Notes under the pieces: model-generated
Told to the model about the DNA's origin: nothing
Database searches by the model: none
What the model saw: the letters and a program-made list of their open reading frames with translations, nothing else
Shown: in pieces, positions 51,325 to 60,128 of the stretch
How the letters are laid out: every line of letters starts with the position of its first letter
How positions within the stretch are numbered: position 1 is the stretch's first letter
Position numbers and translations under genes: made by a program
Assembly: GCA_964602055.1 (NCBI GenBank)
Contig: CAZRPU010000001.1
Location: 1 to 64,000, forward strand
Direction: 5' to 3'
Length of the DNA: 64,000 bases
From: JACPLA01 sp964602055
Lineage (GTDB): Bacteria; Bacteroidota; Ignavibacteria; UBA10030

Positions 51325-52713
51325 ATGAAAGAAATCATCTCGTTTATCGATTCGAACAAGGAACGGTACCTCGCGGAACTCAAAGAGTTCCTCGCCATCC
51401 CCAGCGTCAGCTCTCAGAAGAATCATAATCCCGACACTCGGCGGTGTGCCCAGTGGGTTGCGGATCATATGAAGACGGTCGGAATGCAGAATGTGCAGAT
51501 ATTCGAAACTCCTGGTCATCCGGTAGTTTATAGCGACTGGAAAGGAGCCCCCGGAAAGCCGACAGTACTTTTTTATGGCCATTATGATGTTCAACCGGTC
51601 GATCCCCTGAACCTCTGGACCTCGCCCCCCTTTGAAGCGACGATCAGGGGCGATAACCTCTATGCGCGCGGTTCGGCCGACGACAAGGGCCAGGTATTCA
51701 TCCATCTCAAGGCCATTGAAGCGTTCATGAAAAAGGGGGGAGCCCTTCCGGTGAACCTGAAAATGATCGTCGAGGGAGAGGAGGAAGTGGGAAGCGAAAA
51801 CCTGGACAACTTCGTCAAGGGACACAAAGACCTCCTGAAGGCGGACCTCGTTCTCATTTCCGACTCATCCATGTTTGCAAAAGGTGTCCCCTCGGTCTGC
51901 TACGGATTGAGAGGCCTGGCCTACATGGAGGTGGAAGTTACCGGCCCGAATCGGGATCTTCATTCCGGCTCCTTCGGCGGCTCGGTCCATAACCCCGTTC
52001 AGGCCCTCAGCGAAATGATTGCATCGTTGCACGACAAGAACGGCAAGATCACCGTCGGGGGGTTTTACAAAGACGTTCGGCCCCTGACAAAAGCAGAAAG
52101 AAGTTCCTTCCGAAAACTGCCGTGGAATGACAAGCGGTATGCGAAGGAATTGGGAGTAGATCGTCTCTACGGCGAAAAGGGATTTACCACCCTCGAGCGT
52201 TTATGGGCGCGTCCGACTCTTGAGTGCAATGGCATTTGGGGTGGATATACGGGAGAAGGCGCAAAAACGGTGCTGCCGGCGAAAGCATTTGCAAAAATCT
52301 CGATGCGGCTTGTCCCCGATCAAGACTCAACCACCGCAGCAAAGCTGTTCGAGAAGCATCTGAAAAAAATTGCCCCGAAATCGGTGAAGGTTGAGGTCCG
52401 TGCACTACACGGCGGCGAACCGGCAATTACACCGATTGACAGTCCTGGTGTCCAGGCAGCAGTTGTCGCTCTGGAAAAAGGATTTGGCAAGAAACCTCTC
52501 TACCAACGGGAAGGCGGATCCATTCCCATTGTCGTTCAATTCAAGAAGATCCTTGGCCTCGACACTGTTCTGCTCGGTTTTGGTCTTCCTGATGAAAATG
52601 CCCATGCTCCGGACGAGTTCATCAATCTCGATAATTTCTTCGGCGGCATGAGAACATCGGCCCACTTCTATTCCGAATTGCCAAATAAATGGGGCAAGAG
52701 ACCAATGAAGTGA
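51325..52713 (+). CDS. M20-family dipeptidase
   Basis: The 462-residue product has the M20 metal site in order: FYGHYDVQP (His ligand), ARGSADDKGQ (bridging Asp), EGEEEVGS (catalytic Glu and ligand) and the later Asp of LISDSSMF, with a dimerisation lid domain at about 200-350. It has no signal peptide, unlike the peptidases at the left end, so it works in the cytoplasm on peptides taken up. AAAGGAAA precedes the ATG; the 52 in-frame codons upstream overlap the promoter. It closes with a clear terminator. Confidence 0.92.
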   Translation: MKEIISFIDSNKERYLAELKEFLAIPSVSSQKNHNPDTRRCAQWVADHMKTVGMQNVQIFETPGHPVVYSDWKGAPGKPTVLFYGHYDVQPVDPLNLWTSPPFEATIRGDNLYARGSADDKGQVFIHLKAIEAFMKKGGALPVNLKMIVEGEEEVGSENLDNFVKGHKDLLKADLVLISDSSMFAKGVPSVCYGLRGLAYMEVEVTGPNRDLHSGSFGGSVHNPVQALSEMIASLHDKNGKITVGGFYKDVRPLTKAERSSFRKLPWNDKRYAKELGVDRLYGEKGFTTLERLWARPTLECNGIWGGYTGEGAKTVLPAKAFAKISMRLVPDQDSTTAAKLFEKHLKKIAPKSVKVEVRALHGGEPAITPIDSPGVQAAVVALEKGFGKKPLYQREGGSIPIVVQFKKILGLDTVLLGFGLPDENAHAPDEFINLDNFFGGMRTSAHFYSELPNKWGKRPMK

Positions 52714-52740
52714 GAAGAGAGCAGCTTAGAAGTCCCTTTG

Positions 52741-52781
52741 AAAGCCCTGCTTGACGCGATGTCTGCAGGGCTTTGTTCTTT
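52741..52781 (+). terminator. Rho-independent terminator of the dipeptidase gene
   Basis: A 10-bp perfect stem (52741-52750 with 52765-52774) and a 14-base loop are followed by a T-rich stretch. Confidence 0.82.
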
Positions 52782-52800
52782 CAACGCTGTTTGTTACATT
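52772..52800 (+). promoter_or_regulatory. Promoter of the cNMP/adenosyltransferase/ferredoxin operon
   Basis: TTTGTT (52772-52777) and TACATT (52795-52800) are 17 bases apart. The element continues as TACATTTG, an exact match to the Bacteroidota -7 box TAnnTTTG. The -35 region overlaps the preceding terminator. Confidence 0.5.
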
Positions 52801-52831
52801 TGAACAACGATTCCCAGGAATACGCGGCAGT

Positions 52832-53719
52832 ATGATCTCACAAGAATTTCTTCAAAAGATACCTGTTTTTGAGAAACTTTCTCCTTCTGACTTCGAGGTT
52901 CTTGGAAAACTCTGGAAACCAAGGAAACTGAAAGAGGGTGAAATCCTTTTCCGCTTTGGAGAAGTGGGGACCTCCATGGTGGTGATCGAGGAAGGGAAAA
53001 TAGAGATCAGCGTCCCCGTCGAAAATCAGCAGAAGGAGATGCAGATTTCCGTGCTGCACGAAGGGGAATTTGTTGGAGAGCTTGCGCTCATAGACGGCCT
53101 GCCCAGGACTGCGACGGCCAAGGCTGTCGAGGAGTGCCGGGTTCAGGAAATGAAAAGAGATGATTTTGTCAATTTCCTCCTTCAACGTCCCACCGTGGCA
53201 ATTTCGATGATGAGTGAGATGGGGAAGCGCTTGCGCGCAACCAACGAGTTGGTGCAATCGCTCGCTTCAAAAAACGTCAATGAGGAAATTGAAGAGAGGC
53301 TGACGTTCGGTGAACGACTGGCCGACAAGATCGCGGAGTTCGGCGGCAGTTGGTCCTTCATAAGCCTCTTTGGAGCCTTTCTTGCTGCATGGATGTTGCT
53401 TAATACCCTGCAGGTGTGGTTCAGACCGTTCGACGATTTTCCTTTCATTTTCCTGAATCTCATGCTTTCATGTCTTGCTGCCATTCAGGCGCCCCTCATT
53501 ATGATGAGTCAGAATCGCGCGCAAAAGAAAGACCGTCTCAAGGCAGAGCTGGATTATCAGGTCAATCTCAAATCGGAGCTCATGATCCAGCAGTTGCATG
53601 TGAAGTTCGACGAAATGCGCGCCAATGAGATCCACGAAATGCACGCCACCCTCGATCAAATTTCCGCAATCAAAAAGCGTCTTGAAGATCTTGAGCAGCT
53701 TGTCAGCTCCAAAGTCTGA
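52832..53719 (+). CDS. cNMP-binding domain protein with DUF1003 membrane domain
   Basis: The 295-residue product has an N-terminal cyclic-nucleotide-binding fold (about residues 10-130) with the phosphate cassette GEFVGELALIDGLPRTATA. A DUF1003 domain with two membrane segments follows (about 182-200 and 210-232; KIAEFGGSWSFISLFGAFLAAWMLL and FIFLNLMLSCLAAIQAP), then a charged coiled-coil tail. It may couple a cyclic-nucleotide signal to the membrane. The start at 52832 lies about 30 bases after the promoter. The adenosyltransferase follows after 11 bases, so it heads a four-gene operon. Confidence 0.82.
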   Translation: MISQEFLQKIPVFEKLSPSDFEVLGKLWKPRKLKEGEILFRFGEVGTSMVVIEEGKIEISVPVENQQKEMQISVLHEGEFVGELALIDGLPRTATAKAVEECRVQEMKRDDFVNFLLQRPTVAISMMSEMGKRLRATNELVQSLASKNVNEEIEERLTFGERLADKIAEFGGSWSFISLFGAFLAAWMLLNTLQVWFRPFDDFPFIFLNLMLSCLAAIQAPLIMMSQNRAQKKDRLKAELDYQVNLKSELMIQQLHVKFDEMRANEIHEMHATLDQISAIKKRLEDLEQLVSSKV

Positions 53720-53730
53720 GTATTTCCGTC

Positions 53731-54276
53731 ATGAAAATCTACACGAAGACCGGTGACCGAGGGGAAACGTCTCTCCACGGCGGGAAACGGATAGGCAAAG
53801 ACGCGTTAAGGATCGAGGCATACGGCACTGTTGACGAACTGAACGCCCATATCGGCATGGTGCTTGCATCCGATCAGGCCGAGACTGTTCGGCAATATCT
53901 CCAGGATATTCAGAGTGACCTGTTCATCCTTGGCGCCGACCTTGCAACACCCCTGGAGGCCGGCAAAGAGGTTCCGCGTATTACGCCCGGGCATGCCCAG
54001 CGACTGGAAAAATTGATCGATGCAGTAGAAGAGCGGCTTGAGCCTCTCAGTTCCTTTGTTCTTCCGGGGGGTTCTGAAACGGCTGCCAGGGTTCATGTGG
54101 CAAGAACCGTTTGTCGGAGGGCGGAGCGTCGTGTCGTGGCTCTCGCGCGTGTGGAAAATATCGGCCATGACGCCGTTATCTTCCTGAACAGGCTTGCCGA
54201 TCTTCTTTTTGTCGTCGCTCGGTTTGCCAATCGTCAGGCGGGCCGGCGAGAAACGCCGTGGAGCCCTTCGGCTTGA
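53731..54276 (+). CDS. Cob(I)alamin adenosyltransferase, PduO type
   Basis: The 181-residue product has the PduO-type signatures: MKIYTKTGDRGETSL at the start (ATP-binding loop), IEAYGTVDELNAHIG, and the C-terminal HVARTVCRRAERRVV...NRLADLLFVVAR. It makes adenosylcobalamin from cob(I)alamin and ATP as a trimer. Length is standard. It lies 11 bases after the cNMP/DUF1003 gene. The presence of this gene indicates use of B12, but no B12-dependent enzyme is in the window. Confidence 0.92.
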   Translation: MKIYTKTGDRGETSLHGGKRIGKDALRIEAYGTVDELNAHIGMVLASDQAETVRQYLQDIQSDLFILGADLATPLEAGKEVPRITPGHAQRLEKLIDAVEERLEPLSSFVLPGGSETAARVHVARTVCRRAERRVVALARVENIGHDAVIFLNRLADLLFVVARFANRQAGRRETPWSPSA

Positions 54277-54322
54277 TATTCAGTGGAAGGTTCTCTATAA
54301 TAAGCGGGATTACGAGGCGCCC

Positions 54323-54850
54323 ATGGATAACGAATATGTCGACGAAGAACTGAGTCAGATGTACGAAGATCTGAGTTCGAAAAAGGTTCTCAATTCAGCA
54401 ACATTTCGCGCTCCTATCAAACAACTGAGGGTTCTCAAGCCATTCAGCATGAGTCCGGCCCAGTCCGTTGCTGAAGCGGTCGATTTGATGAAGAAAAACA
54501 GGTTCGGGTGCGTTGTGATCACGGAAAAGAACCGATTAGTGGGCATTTTTACTGAGAGGGACATCCTCACGAAGGTGGCGGGTGTTCAAGGTGCGGAGAG
54601 CAAGAAGCTCAAAGATGTCATGACGCCGAACCCGGAGGTCTTTCAACCCGACGACAGTATTGCGTACGTCCTGAATGCAATGCATGTCGGAGGTTATCGG
54701 CATGTTCCGGTGGTGGACGAAAAACAGCAGCCCCTGGCAGTCGTGTCCGTGAAAGATATCATTGGATTTATTCTCGAGCATTTCCCCGAGGACATTCTCA
54801 ACCTTCCCCCGAAACCGATGCGATCAACGGAGCAGCGGGAAGGTGCATAA
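54323..54850 (+). CDS. CBS-domain protein
   Basis: The 175-residue product has an N-terminal charged helix and two CBS motifs (about 45-100 and 108-165): MSPAQSVAEAVDLMKKNRFGCVVITEKNRLVGIFTERDI, and MTPNPEVFQPDDSIAYVLNAMHVGGYRHVPVVD. Such pairs bind adenine nucleotides or similar ligands. No other domain is attached. GAGG precedes the ATG at 54323; the longer reading would overlap the adenosyltransferase gene. It is likely a regulatory subunit for a partner in the same operon. Confidence 0.88.
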   Translation: MDNEYVDEELSQMYEDLSSKKVLNSATFRAPIKQLRVLKPFSMSPAQSVAEAVDLMKKNRFGCVVITEKNRLVGIFTERDILTKVAGVQGAESKKLKDVMTPNPEVFQPDDSIAYVLNAMHVGGYRHVPVVDEKQQPLAVVSVKDIIGFILEHFPEDILNLPPKPMRSTEQREGA

Positions 54851-54881
54851 TCAATAAACGATTCAGTAAGGAGACAGAACC

Positions 54882-55238
54882 ATGCCCTGGGTAATAACCA
54901 GATTGTGTGCCGATTGTCAGGATATTGCATGCGTCAAGGTCTGCCCTGTCGACTGCATTTACGGGTTGACTGTTGACGACGCTAACTATCGGAAACAGCT
55001 GTTTATTCAGCCGGAAGAATGCATCAATTGCGCCGCTTGTGAGCCGGAATGCCCGTGGGGAGCTATCTTCGAGGATGCAGCTACCCCCGAAATCTTCAAA
55101 GAAGATATTGAGATCAATTCGCAGATCTTTCAGGCGCACACGAAAGAAGAATTCACCACAACGCCCGAACCCATCAAATCGCATCCATCACCAGAAGAAA
55201 TCGAGGCGAACTACAAGAAATGGGGATATCAGAAGTAA
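54882..55238 (+). CDS. Ferredoxin with two iron-sulphur clusters (7Fe/FdxA-like)
   Basis: The 118-residue product has C9, C12, C17, C21, C25 in the first half (LCADCQDIACVKVCPVDC) and CINCAACEPECP (C47, C50, C53, C57) in the second, the spacing of FdxA-type ferredoxins, usually with one [3Fe-4S] and one [4Fe-4S] cluster. The sequence continues in a 40-residue acidic tail. AAGGAG precedes the ATG. It ends the operon from 52832, and the complex I operon starts just after its terminator, so an electron-donor role to that complex is attractive but unproven. Confidence 0.9.
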   Translation: MPWVITRLCADCQDIACVKVCPVDCIYGLTVDDANYRKQLFIQPEECINCAACEPECPWGAIFEDAATPEIFKEDIEINSQIFQAHTKEEFTTTPEPIKSHPSPEEIEANYKKWGYQK

Positions 55239-55258
55239 GAGTACTCGTGAATGACATG

Positions 55259-55292
55259 AAGCGCTGCTGAACACATGCAGCGCTTTTTTTTT
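55259..55292 (+). terminator. Rho-independent terminator after the ferredoxin gene
   Basis: A 9-bp perfect stem (55259-55267 with 55277-55285) and a nine-base loop are followed by a run of T residues to 55292. It separates the ferredoxin operon from the nuo promoter. Confidence 0.92.
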
Positions 55293-55316
55293 GTACCAGA
55301 ACCGCAGAAGATATTC

Positions 55317-55345
55317 TTGACAATAGAACAAAGTCTGTTTATATT
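55317..55345 (+). promoter_or_regulatory. Promoter of the complex I (nuo) operon
   Basis: TTGACA (55317-55322) and TATATT (55340-55345) have exactly 17 bases between them. The predicted start near 55352 gives a 54-base leader. Confidence 0.8.
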
Positions 55346-55405
55346 TTTTCGTTCTGAGAAGCGTTTCCCGTTGCACTTTCCACATTACACCACACCCGCG
55401 TTTTG

Positions 55406-55834
55406 ATGCTCACGGAATTCGGCAAAATACTCATCTTCCTTATTCTTGGTGCGCTCTTTGTTGCAGGCGGCATGATCGCTGCCTGGATCCTCCGTCCTCA
55501 TCGTCCATATCCCGGCAAGCTCTCATCGTACGAATGCGGAGAAGAACCGGTCGGTCATGCGTGGGTTCGGTTCAATGTCCGCTTCTATGTCGTCGCCCTC
55601 GTTTTTCTCATCTTCGATGTTGAAGTAATTTTTCTCTTTCCCTGGGCGCTCGTCTACAGAGAGCTCGGCCTCTTTGCTTTTATTGAAATGGCGGTCTTCC
55701 TGCTCATCCTCATCGTGGGCTATGCCTATGTGTGGGTGAAGGGAGATCTCGATTGGGATAAACCAAAACCTGAACTTCCGGTCTTACGCCGTCCATCTGT
55801 GCTGGCGGGCGCCGAAGCCGGCTCTCTCTCCTAA
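55406..55834 (+). CDS. nuoA: NADH-quinone oxidoreductase subunit A
   Basis: The 142-residue product has three membrane segments (about 7-29, 66-88, 94-114) and the conserved YECGEEPVGHAWVRFNVRFYVVALVFLIFDVEVIFLFPWA. It is a membrane subunit next to the quinone site of respiratory complex I. The ATG at 55406 is used rather than the TTG one codon earlier. No strong ribosome site is seen. It is the first gene of the nuo operon. Confidence 0.95.
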   Translation: MLTEFGKILIFLILGALFVAGGMIAAWILRPHRPYPGKLSSYECGEEPVGHAWVRFNVRFYVVALVFLIFDVEVIFLFPWALVYRELGLFAFIEMAVFLLILIVGYAYVWVKGDLDWDKPKPELPVLRRPSVLAGAEAGSLS

Positions 55835-55840
55835 GGGACC

Positions 55841-56338
55841 ATGGGACTCCTCAACTATAAGTTCGAGAACGGCAACGTCCTTATCACCTCCCTCGACAGC
55901 CTTCTCAACTGGGCCCGTCTTTCTTCGCTGTGGCAAATGCAGTTCGGACTTGCGTGCTGTGCAATTGAAATGATGGCAGCCTCTGCCTCGAATTTCGATA
56001 TCATGCGTTTCGGGGTCATTCCGAGAGCAACGCCGCGGCAGACGGATGTGATGATTGTGGCCGGAACGGTCACGCTCAAAATGGCTTCCAGGATCAAGCG
56101 GCTCTACGATCAGATGTCGGAACCGCGGTATGTCCTCTCAATGGGAAGCTGTTCGAATTGCGGAGGACCCTACTGGGAACACGGATACCATGTCCTGAAG
56201 GGTGTCGACAGGGTAATCCCCGTGGATGTTTATGTGCCGGGATGTCCGCCCCGTCCCGAAGCGCTTCTGGAAGGCATTATGAAGCTCCAGGAAAAAGTGA
56301 GAAGCGAAAGTCTTGTCAAGAAACCGGTGATGCAGTGA
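55841..56338 (+). CDS. nuoB: NADH-quinone oxidoreductase subunit B
   Basis: The 165-residue product carries the N2 [4Fe-4S] ligands: C39 and C40 (GLACCAIEM), C104 (MGSCSNCGG) and C135 (VPGCPPRPE). N2 is the cluster that hands electrons to quinone. AAGGGA precedes the ATG. The stop overlaps the nuoC start (GTGA). Confidence 0.96.
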   Translation: MGLLNYKFENGNVLITSLDSLLNWARLSSLWQMQFGLACCAIEMMAASASNFDIMRFGVIPRATPRQTDVMIVAGTVTLKMASRIKRLYDQMSEPRYVLSMGSCSNCGGPYWEHGYHVLKGVDRVIPVDVYVPGCPPRPEALLEGIMKLQEKVRSESLVKKPVMQ

Positions 56339-56811
56339 ATCCTCTCGAAATCCACGATAACCTCAAAGCAAAGTTCGGTGATGCTGTCGTCGAAGCGAAA
56401 CTCGACGCGCTGCAGCCATGGATTCGCATCGAGGAAAAGAGAATGAAGGAAATCGCCGTTTTTCTTCACGATGAAGAGACCTTTCATTTCGACTTTTTAA
56501 TGTGTCTCAGCGGCGTTGACTACAACAACGGAACGCTGGGCGCTGTCTATCACTTGTTTTCGATGAAGCACAGGCATAAGATTGTCCTCAGAGCATCATG
56601 CTCAAAGGAACATCCGCACATTCAGTCGGTATCATCGGTTTGGGGAACGGCCAACTGGCATGAGCGGGAGGCGTTCGACATGTACGGCATCATCTTCGAC
56701 GAACATCCGGACCTGCGAAGGATCCTTTGCCCCGACGACTATCCCGGGCACCCTCTGCGCAAGGATTTCAAAGTGCCGGAATTCTATAACGGCATGAAAG
56801 TCCCCTACTAG
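56335..56811 (+). CDS. nuoC: NADH-quinone oxidoreductase subunit C
   Basis: The 158-residue product has the 30-kDa subunit signature (WGTANWHEREAFDMYGIIFDEHPDLRRILCPDDYPGHPLRKDF). The start is GTG inside the nuoB stop; a longer frame to 56158 runs inside nuoB and is rejected. Separate nuoC and nuoD genes are used here, not the fused form. Confidence 0.95.
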   Translation: MNPLEIHDNLKAKFGDAVVEAKLDALQPWIRIEEKRMKEIAVFLHDEETFHFDFLMCLSGVDYNNGTLGAVYHLFSMKHRHKIVLRASCSKEHPHIQSVSSVWGTANWHEREAFDMYGIIFDEHPDLRRILCPDDYPGHPLRKDFKVPEFYNGMKVPY

Positions 56812-56821
56812 CGAATTCTTC

Positions 56822-58009
56822 ATGACCGAGAGCCGAGTACTTCCCACAAATTACGTCACCAAGCCCGAAGATCTGAAGACTTCCAGCGGTCGTACGATTC
56901 GCTCGGATGAGATGATCATCAACATGGGGCCCCAGCATCCCTCGACGCACGGAGTCCTTCGTTTGGAAATCGTTGTCGACGGCGAAATCATCGTCGACGT
57001 TATTCCCCACATCGGGTATCTCCATCGCTGCTTCGAAAAACATGCCGAGCACATGACGAATTACCAGCAGGTCATTCCGTACGCCGACCGCATGGACTAC
57101 GTTGCATCGATGAACAACGATCTGGCCTATGCGCTTGCCGTTGAGCGGCTGATGAAAATTGAAGTACCGGAAAGGGTTGAGTATATACGGGTGATCATGG
57201 CTGAGCTTCAACGCATTGCGAGCCACCTGATCGCCGTCGGAACGTTCGGCATCGATTCCGGCGCTTTTACGCCGTTTTTGTACGCTTTCCGCGACAGGGA
57301 ACTCATCCTCGATTTGTTTGAGATGACCTGCGGCGCAAGGCTTCTCTACAACTACATCTGGGTCGGTGGCGTTTCGCATGACCTGCCGCCGAATTTTGTC
57401 GATAAGACAAAGGAGTTCTGTGCGTATTTCAAGCCGCGCATCAAAGAATTCAACGACCTCCTGACGTTTAACGAGATCTTTGTCAAAAGGACGGCGAACG
57501 TCGGAGTCCTTCCGAAAGACGTTGCAATTAATTTTGCTTCGAGCGGCCCTATGCTCCGCGGGTCGGGGGTCGATTGGGACCTGCGGCGCGACGATCCGTA
57601 TTCTGTTTATCACAAGTTCGAATGGGGAGTGGAGGTCGGCAAGGGAGAAGTTGGAGCGGTTGGCGATTGCTGGGATCGTCATATTGTGCGCATGAGGGAA
57701 ATGGAACAAAGCGTGAGAATCATCGAACAGGCAATTGCTTCAATTCCCGAGGGAAACGTTCAGTCGGCCATACCGAAACGTATCAGGCCTGATCATGGCG
57801 AAGCGTACGTCCGGACGGAGACGCCCCGGGGTGAACTCGGATTCTATGTTATCAGCGACGGGACAGGGAGCCCCTACAGAATCAAAGCACGATCGCCGGC
57901 TTTTGTGAACCTCAGCGTTCTCCCGGAAATTGCAAGGGGCGCAATGCTCGCAGACCTCGTCCTTATCGTCGGCAGTGTGGACATTGTTCTCGGAGAGGTC
58001 GATCGATAA
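56822..58009 (+). CDS. nuoD: NADH-quinone oxidoreductase subunit D
   Basis: The 395-residue product has the 49-kDa subunit sequence: MGPQHPSTHGVLRLEI near residue 38, HIGYLHRCFEKHAE, and a C-terminal end with EAYVRTETPRGELGFYVISDGTGSPYRIKARSP. It forms the quinone-binding cavity with NuoB. The next gene is nuoH, joined by a TAATG junction; the usual nuoE, nuoF and nuoG genes are absent at this position. Confidence 0.96.
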   Translation: MTESRVLPTNYVTKPEDLKTSSGRTIRSDEMIINMGPQHPSTHGVLRLEIVVDGEIIVDVIPHIGYLHRCFEKHAEHMTNYQQVIPYADRMDYVASMNNDLAYALAVERLMKIEVPERVEYIRVIMAELQRIASHLIAVGTFGIDSGAFTPFLYAFRDRELILDLFEMTCGARLLYNYIWVGGVSHDLPPNFVDKTKEFCAYFKPRIKEFNDLLTFNEIFVKRTANVGVLPKDVAINFASSGPMLRGSGVDWDLRRDDPYSVYHKFEWGVEVGKGEVGAVGDCWDRHIVRMREMEQSVRIIEQAIASIPEGNVQSAIPKRIRPDHGEAYVRTETPRGELGFYVISDGTGSPYRIKARSPAFVNLSVLPEIARGAMLADLVLIVGSVDIVLGEVDR

Positions 58010-59052
58010 TGGCGCCGACCCTCGAGTCCCTCGTGATTACCATCCTCTTGAGCGCTTTGCCGCTGATCTTTATTCTCCTTTATGCGCTTGTCACGCTGTA
58101 TCTCGAAATGAAGGTGGCCGCGCATATTCAGGATCGGGTGGCCTACATGCGCACCGGGTGGCATGGAGTGCTTCAGCCGTTTGCCGACATCCTCAAGCTC
58201 CTGCAAAAGGAGGACACCATACCTCAGGCAGCGGATCGGTTCCTGTTTATCCTCTCCCCGTATATCGTGTTCATAGGCACCTACGCGGCATTCGCCATTA
58301 TTCCTTTCACGAGCATCTATATTGGCAGCAATATCCACCTTGGCGTTTTCTTTCTCATCGGCGTTTCTTCGCTTGTGGTCATAGGGATCCTGATGGGCGG
58401 CTGGGCCTCGAACAACAAATGGTCGATTTTCGGAGCCATGCGTTCTGCGGCACAAATGATCAGCTATGAAATTCCCACCGCCCTCGCCATTCTCATCGTC
58501 GTCATGATAACGGGTTCTCTCAATCTTCAGGAGATAACGATGTTCCAGGAAGGGGGCATTCAAAACTGGATACTCTTTGGCGGTCCGTTTCCGCTTACGA
58601 CGAAGCTCCTGCTGCTGCCGTTTACCTTGATTACGTTTGTGATCCTCTTTACCGCTTCTCTTGCAGAAGTCAATAGGACCCCCTTTGATCTTCCCGAGGC
58701 CGAGTCGGAGCTGGTTCAGGGCTTCAACACCGAATACAGCGGCATGCGTTTTGCGATGTTCTATCTCGCCGAGTATGCGAACATGTTCGTTGTTTCCGCC
58801 GTGGCGGTTGCCTTGTTCCTGGGCGGCTGGTCAAGTCCGTTTGGGGAATTTCTTTCAGGTCCTGCGTGGGGCGCGTTCTGGCTCATCGGCAAGTCCATGG
58901 TCTTCATCTTTCTTCAGATTTGGATTCGATGGACACTTCCGCGCCTTCGCGTCGACCAGCTCATGTACACGTCGTGGAAAGTTCTTCTACCGTTCCTGTT
59001 TCTCTGTGTGTTTGCCGTAGGACTCATTCTGGTTCTTATGACGAGCTCCTGA
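58009..59052 (+). CDS. nuoH: NADH-quinone oxidoreductase subunit H
   Basis: The 347-residue product has about eight membrane segments and the conserved loop RTPFDLPEAESELVQGFNTEYSG (written here NRTPFDLPEAESELVQG and later). It links the quinone cavity to the membrane arm. Overlap with nuoD and nuoI indicates coupled translation. Confidence 0.96.
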   Translation: MAPTLESLVITILLSALPLIFILLYALVTLYLEMKVAAHIQDRVAYMRTGWHGVLQPFADILKLLQKEDTIPQAADRFLFILSPYIVFIGTYAAFAIIPFTSIYIGSNIHLGVFFLIGVSSLVVIGILMGGWASNNKWSIFGAMRSAAQMISYEIPTALAILIVVMITGSLNLQEITMFQEGGIQNWILFGGPFPLTTKLLLLPFTLITFVILFTASLAEVNRTPFDLPEAESELVQGFNTEYSGMRFAMFYLAEYANMFVVSAVAVALFLGGWSSPFGEFLSGPAWGAFWLIGKSMVFIFLQIWIRWTLPRLRVDQLMYTSWKVLLPFLFLCVFAVGLILVLMTSS

Positions 59053-59621
59053 TGAATTCTGTGAAGACATATTTTGGCAATATCTTCCGAGCACTCTACA
59101 CCGTTTCGGTCGGGATGAAGATCACGTTCAAACACCTTTTCGTCCCTGCGGTTACTCTTCAGTATCCCGACGCAAAACTGAAGATGCCGGAGCGTTCGCG
59201 AAACAGGTTGTACGTGAACATCGACGACTGCATCGGCTGTGATCAGTGCTCCCTCGCATGCCCGGTGGACTGCATCACCATCGACACGATCAAGTCGACG
59301 CCTGATCAGGATCTCGGCGTCACCTCGACGGGCCACAAGAAGCGTCTCCATGTGCCGAAGTTCGATATTGACATTGCAAAATGCTGCTACTGCGGTCTGT
59401 GTGTATATCCATGTCCGACGGAATGCATCGTCATGACCGATGTATACGAGTTCTCCGAGTTCGATCGGCTCAATCTGAACTATCGATTCAGCCGCATGTC
59501 GGGGGATGAAATCGAAATGGCGCAAGGAAAGCTGCGGAAAGCGGAGGAAGAGGCCGCAGCGAAGAAAGCTGCGGCTGCTGCTGCGGCTGCACAAAAACCG
59601 GAACCTCCCAAAACAGCATAA
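59052..59621 (+). CDS. nuoI: NADH-quinone oxidoreductase subunit I
   Basis: The 189-residue product has two [4Fe-4S] ferredoxin motifs (C60, C63, C66, C70 and C111, C114, C117, C121) that carry electrons from the peripheral arm to N2. The C-terminal ~35 residues are an Ala/Lys/Glu-rich tail (AEEEAAAKKAAAAAAAAQ) not found in most homologues. The start overlaps the nuoH stop (ATGA in TGATG). Confidence 0.95.
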   Translation: MNSVKTYFGNIFRALYTVSVGMKITFKHLFVPAVTLQYPDAKLKMPERSRNRLYVNIDDCIGCDQCSLACPVDCITIDTIKSTPDQDLGVTSTGHKKRLHVPKFDIDIAKCCYCGLCVYPCPTECIVMTDVYEFSEFDRLNLNYRFSRMSGDEIEMAQGKLRKAEEEAAAKKAAAAAAAAQKPEPPKTA

Positions 59622-59623
59622 CA

Positions 59624-60127
59624 ATGGATCTGACGACTGTTATCTTCTATGTTTTTGCTCTCATTACGATCGGCGCTTCGGCCGTTGTCGTCTTTTCCAA
59701 GAACATTGTCTACTCCGCATTTGCTCTCCTGTTTGCATTCTTTGGCGTCGCGGGTCTCTATGCACTCATGATGGCTGATTTTCTCGCCGTTACCCAATTG
59801 TTGATCTATGTGGGCGGTATCCTCGTGCTGGTGATTTTCGGGGTCATGCTCACGAGCAATGTTCTTGATGTGCAGATTCGGACCGGAACGATGCATATTC
59901 TTCCCGCGATGGTGATCGTAGGATCGTTCGCTGCTGTGCTCCTCACGGTTTTCTGGTCAACGGAATGGACAATTCTTCCCGACGTGGCTTCCATCGATCA
60001 GACAGGACCCGCCATCGGCGAGATGCTCCTGACCACATACCTGCTTCCCTTCGAAGTGGCTTCGGTTGTTCTCCTTGTAGCCTTGATTGGGGCAGCCATG
60101 ATTGCCCGCCGCGAGAGGAAAGCCTGA
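59624..60127 (+). CDS. nuoJ: NADH-quinone oxidoreductase subunit J
   Basis: The 167-residue product has five membrane segments and the conserved SAFALLFAFFGVAGLYALMMADFLAVTQLLIYVGGILVL. It is part of the proton-pumping arm. It begins three bases after the nuoI stop. Confidence 0.95.
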   Translation: MDLTTVIFYVFALITIGASAVVVFSKNIVYSAFALLFAFFGVAGLYALMMADFLAVTQLLIYVGGILVLVIFGVMLTSNVLDVQIRTGTMHILPAMVIVGSFAAVLLTVFWSTEWTILPDVASIDQTGPAIGEMLLTTYLLPFEVASVVLLVALIGAAMIARRERKA

Positions 60128-60128
60128 T

